Origin: Emydura subglobosa
Lineage: Eukaryota > Chordata > Testudines > Chelidae
Assembly: GCA_007922225.1 (NCBI GenBank)
Contig: ML679970.1
Location: 40,380,212-40,444,211, forward strand
DNA length: 64,000 bases
Reading direction: 5' to 3'
Shown: one piece after another, positions 59,961-64,000 of the stretch
Layout: every line of letters begins with the position of its first letter
How positions within the stretch are numbered: the first letter of the stretch is position 1
Made by a program: the position numbers and the translations under genes
The notes under the pieces: generated by a model
Database searches by the model: none
Told to the model about the DNA's origin: nothing
What the model saw: the letters and a program-made list of their open reading frames with translations, nothing else

Positions 59961-62480
59961 CCGTCACGGTGTGATGCCGGAGTCTCGTGGTCTGTGTTCG
60001 GGGCAATGGTTTTGCACCGCATTATAAGCCAAAGATGGACTTTGTCCAGTCCTTTCCCCGCCGTGCAGCGGCGATCCCGGTGCAGGCTGGACTGTGGTGT
60101 CCTGCTACCCTGCCATCCCAGTGCTGTGCCGCACTAGGGGTGGGAAGAGTTAGTAGCGCGTGTTGTGGTCATTTGGTCCCGGGTTCCTCACAGCTGGCCT
60201 TCCCATAAGGCGCAGCCTTTAATCATCGATGTGCGCTGATACCCACACATACAGGGTGTTGGTCTGGAAAACATCTCTCCCATAACCAGGTCTGTGGCAG
60301 CCTGTGGAGGCCATGGAGCTGGTGGCAGGGAGGTGACCCATGCCATGGCCCAGCCACTTTTAAGGTGGTATCAGGGTTGCCACTAGTCCTGGCTGGACTG
60401 GTTGCAGTACATCCCTCGTTACAAACTGCCACACTGAGGGCATGCATGGCAGCAGGTGTGGTCGCACAGCAGTCTCCCTACTCTGGCACACGGCACGTGG
60501 CCAGGAGCACAGCCAGCAGGCCACCCGGGTGCCCAGACTGCAGCAGCTGAGGTTCCTGCTCCTCTTGGTGCTGAGAACTGGGCAGCAGGCTGGACGGGCC
60601 CAAGGCTCAGCAGCAGGGATGGCAGGAGAGGCGGGGCAAGGAAGGGGCTGGATCTATCACTGTGGACAGACTGTAAATCACACTGCTGATGTTCAATCAA
60701 AGGGGAATTTATTGTGGTGATAAACAATACATTCAAAACCACTGAAATTAAGAATACACGCAATGGAGATAAACCCCAGGTCCCACAACCAGTAACACAA
60801 TCCCTGGATTCCCAAAGTCTCTGATATTTACAGTTGGTCTTCACTCCTCCCCAGGAGTGCTGTTCATGATCTGGTCTCCATCTGCTTCGGCTCCAGGTCC
60901 ACAGTCGGCGGCTTCTTCTCCTAGATTTCTGATGCCCGTCCAAACCAGTCGTGTCCCTACCGCTCTGCCACTCGGATGGATAGCAGCCTTCTGAGGTAGC
61001 GAGTTCCTTAAATCAACTTGGTTCTCCTTTCCCTCAGCCAATCCCTGGCCAGGCTCATTGCCCGCTCTTTTGGGGTGTGCAGAGGGCACACTATTTGTGC
61101 ACACGGCAAGCTAGTTTAGTGCACCCAGCACTGAACCCCAGGCTTCCCGCCGTTCTGCTCCGTATCCAGGCAGACTTGCTTTTGCTGGCTTCCTGCCAAG
61201 CATTCTCGCTTGATCCCAAGCATGTTGGACTCCATCTTGGATCTGCCATCCAATATGGAGTCTGGCCTGGTCGGCTCCCCTCTCTTAACTGGGGTCTCTC
61301 TGAACCTATTTACAAACATATAATCGTTCCCCAACAAGGCTGGATTCCCCCCGCCTCCAACGCTGCAGGATACTCACTTCATGGCATGTCAACATTCAGA
61401 ATTGTTCACCTGCAGTGGGCCACTGTGCTGTCTAGCCGTGCTCAAATCAAGCTGATCTAGGGGCACATTGCCTGTACTAGATCTCCCCCTGGAGAACCAG
61501 TGTTAGGAACACAGAGAAACTGTCGGGGGAAAAGCAGGCAGGCCAGCTGTTCACAGCTGGGGTACTTCATGTGATAAGGGATCAAGAGTGCCTTAGACCC
61601 TGGCAGTGGCAGTGCCAGGGTGACTTATTTCAGCTATTCCCAGAAAGTCTGTTTGGTTGGCTGGCTCTGACGAGTTATCACTGGAGGGGGCCTTCCCAGA
61701 GAGCAGCAGCCTGGCACTAAAGTGCCACCCACATAAGCAGCACCGTGGCTGGGATCTCTCTCACGTCAATCACTATTTCAGACTCTCCTGGAGAGGTGTA
61801 TTGCCCTTTAAATCTGAGGAAGCGGTTTAATGTTCCCCTGCTCCTTCATCGTTTCAGTTATTTTCACGGAAATGGCAGGAAAGACCTTCTGTGTTCCAAG
61901 AGCAGAACCCGGAGTTTCCTCTGCAGCTTGAAACTGCCTTCAGCCTCTGGGAGCAGACACTCAGCCTTCACACTTCACACTGGTGTTTGGGCGCTGTAAG
62001 GAAGCGGGTTCACTCTTTGAAGAGTAAACACAGCGACGGCTGCACTTTGCTGAGCAATTCACCAAGGGGTCGGTCTATTTTATTTATCACTGCAAAGGAC
62101 TAACATAGTCAGGGCGGTAACCGAGAGGGCAACATCACTGAGACTGATCAGACCAGATGGATCGCTTACAGCCTACGTAAGAGTGGAACTATGCAGCTAT
62201 TCAGAAGGGAGATGGCTGGCGGTTAGAGCACAAGCCTGGAAATGGGACTCCTCCATGACAACCCCTCGCTACACCCCCACCATTCCACATGGTACCCCTA
62301 CCCCTAGCGCTGCGCCCCAGGAGACATTAAGGACCACCAGAGCTTCACACACACAGGCCTGCGAGAATCATGGGTGCTGTATGTGTAGCTAACAGGGACA
62401 TGAATGTTCCTTCCCCTTCTCAAGCTGTGTTCCAGCCCTTGATTACATTTCAATGTGTTTGCTTTTAACTTGCACAGAAT
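59961..62480. other. Repeat-rich region right of the ABHD14B promoter
   Basis: No coding exon supported. Holds the right arm of the inverted repeat (60,503-60,650), an A/T-richer dispersed-repeat-like stretch around 60,690-61,460 (begins 'ggggaatttattgtggtgat'), and a MIR-like head near 62,205-62,270 ('ggcggttagagcacaagcct'). ABHD14A would be expected on the + strand further right. Confidence 0.45.
60503..60650 (-). repeat. Right arm of an inverted repeat flanking the ABHD14B promoter
   Basis: Inverted counterpart of 57,885-58,023; for example 'cccgggtgcccagactgcag' here is present as its exact reverse complement at 57,989-58,010. Arms are 2.5 kb apart. Confidence 0.8.
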
Positions 62481-64000
62481 CTTTTAATGCTGCATTTTTG
62501 TTACTCAATAAAATCCCGTTGTTTGGAAAATAACTCAACTGTCTTTGTTCCCAACGTATGCTGCAGAGTGTCTAGCAGCAACGAAAGCACCCGCTTGGTG
62601 TTGTGCAGGGCGACACAACTCAAAGGAGCAGTGAAAAAACAACACCATCATAAATGTACAGCACGCACCACACAATCCATAGCGTCACTGGCAGTGTTAT
62701 CAGAGGCGTACACCAAGCACCACACAAGTCCTAACAGCCCCAACACAGCAGGGCCAGGTAGAGGACAGTGCAACAAAACGCATCGCTGGGGCTCACAGTT
62801 AAAAGTACTCACTGAGCCATACAGCTGCGTGGTGAGTTCTTCTCACACCCGTGTGTCTGGATGTTCAAAGTCCGCAGACAGCCGCTCCATCTCCACCCTG
62901 GCAGCAACGTTTCCCCCTTTGCTTCACAGATGCTGTGCAGGCAGCTAACCATTGGGATGTTTTTCGCACTGAGATCCAGTCTTGTGAGTGTCCCTTCGAT
63001 CTACCAAAAGCTCATTCCGCTGTCATTCTGCACCTGTCAGCTGGGAGCTGAATCTTCCCTTCATGCTGTTGAGGTGGCTGGGTTACGGCTGTGTGAGCCA
63101 GGGGTGTCATTTCAACATTGCCAATGGTAATCCGGCAGTTGGGGAAAAAAGTCCCTGCTGTCCCTTTTGAAAAGACCTGCGTTCTCAAAGTTGCAATGAT
63201 CACGCACCTTTCCTGAGCAGCCAACACTGATGTCAGTGCCGTGTCCCTGTTGATTCCTCAGAGCTCGGATAACCATCGATAAATAGCCCTTTCAGTTGAT
63301 GTGCTTTGTGGTAAGGTGGTCTGGTGCCAAAACGGAGAGATGCGTGCCATCTGTCGCCTCCCCGCCGTTTGGGAACCCCTTTGCTGCAGAGCCATCCGCT
63401 AGGTGCTGCACATTGCTGGCAATCTCAGTCCTCTGTAGCAGGAAGCAATTAATGGCCTTGCACACTTGCATGACAATGGCCCCCGCTGTGGATTTTCCAA
63501 CTCCGGAATGATTTGGCACTGACCAGTAGCAATCCAGCATTGCAAGTTTCCAGAGTGCGATTACCACTCACTTCTCCACCCTCGGTGCAGCTCTTGTTCT
63601 GGTGTCCCTGCGCTGGAGGGCTGGAGTGAGCTCAGCACACGGAGCCAGTAATGGGGCCGGGAGCATCCAAAGTTCTGTAGCCACTGCTCATCCCAGGCCT
63701 GCATCATGATGTGATCCCACCAGTCAGTGCTGGTTTCTCAGGCCCAGAAGTGGCACTGCACCATCTGCGGCTGCTCTGTGAATGCCACCAACAACCTTGA
63801 ATTGGTTTCCGCTGTGTCCCACAGCGACCTGCCCTCCAGGAAATCATCATGGTCCCCACGGATTCAGTTCTTTTTGCGGGCTCTGCAAATACCAGAGGAT
63901 CGTGCGTCCTATGCTCATGACAACAGCGCAGAGCTGTGCAGGCTCCGTGCTTCTGTCAGCGATGGCGGACAGCGAGGGGGCAGTGAGGATTCAGGGGATT
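62480..64000 (-). mobile_element. Decayed PIF/Harbinger DNA transposon (HARBI1-like transposase)
   Basis: Minus strand. Right part (about 63.66-63.78 kb) keeps an N-terminal segment with TSTDWWDHI after an in-frame stop. 63,567-63,292 is a 91-codon open piece with SGVGKSTAGAIVMQVCKAIN and DGTHLSVLAPDH; the D of DGTH (about 63,351) corresponds to the first DDE catalytic residue of Harbinger transposases. 63.2-63.0 kb keeps GTFFPNCRITIGNVEM, and 62.9-62.96 kb keeps TRLDLSAKNIPMV and ICEAKGET. Much of the second half of the catalytic domain is deleted or scrambled. Dead copy; the element probably runs past the right edge of the window. Confidence 0.85.

Overview
This is a vertebrate nuclear window. 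It is GC-rich, has GT-AG introns, and is full of decayed CR1-type LINEs, MIR/L2-like elements, palindromic MITEs and a PIF/Harbinger transposase remnant. The repeat mix, as I remember such repeats, suggests a sauropsid, most likely a turtle; a crocodilian is not excluded. Gene order matches the conserved amniote block GPR62 - PCBP4 - ABHD14B (human 3p21). I see no bacterial-type operon, phage or CRISPR.

Layout. 1-5.5 kb is intergenic with old repeats. 5,595-6,821 (+) is an intact single-exon coding sequence for the orphan receptor GPR62. 6.8-18.4 kb is a gene-free stretch between two genes that converge tail to tail. 18,362-29,430 (-) holds the complete PCBP4 coding region, 12 coding exons and three KH domains (411 aa), with all splice sites canonical and all phases consistent. 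29.5-52.5 kb has no convincing coding exon. It must hold the 5' noncoding part of PCBP4 plus MITEs, MIRs, a LINE, minisatellites, a CpG-rich segment at 44-45.5 kb and two TATA-bearing promoter-like sequences. 52,570-55,306 (-) holds the complete ABHD14B coding exons (210 aa, intact Ser-Asp-His triad). Its CpG-island promoter and probable noncoding first exon lie near 59.6-59.9 kb. 60-64 kb is repeat-rich and ends in the Harbinger remnant. ABHD14A and ACY1, expected next on the + strand, are not visible.

The three genes are neighbours by synteny, not a pathway: a constitutively active-type orphan GPCR, a poly(C)-binding RNA regulator, and a small alpha/beta hydrolase reported as a lysine deacetylase. 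The most unusual structures are two separate inverted duplications around the ABHD14B promoter. One is a copy of the promoter core at 55.94 kb, inverted relative to 59.81 kb. The other is a pair of about 120-140 bp inverted repeats at 57.9 and 60.5 kb that flank the CpG island. Coordinates of exons were read by hand from splice signals and codon phase; repeat family names rest on remembered consensus patterns, not on a database search.
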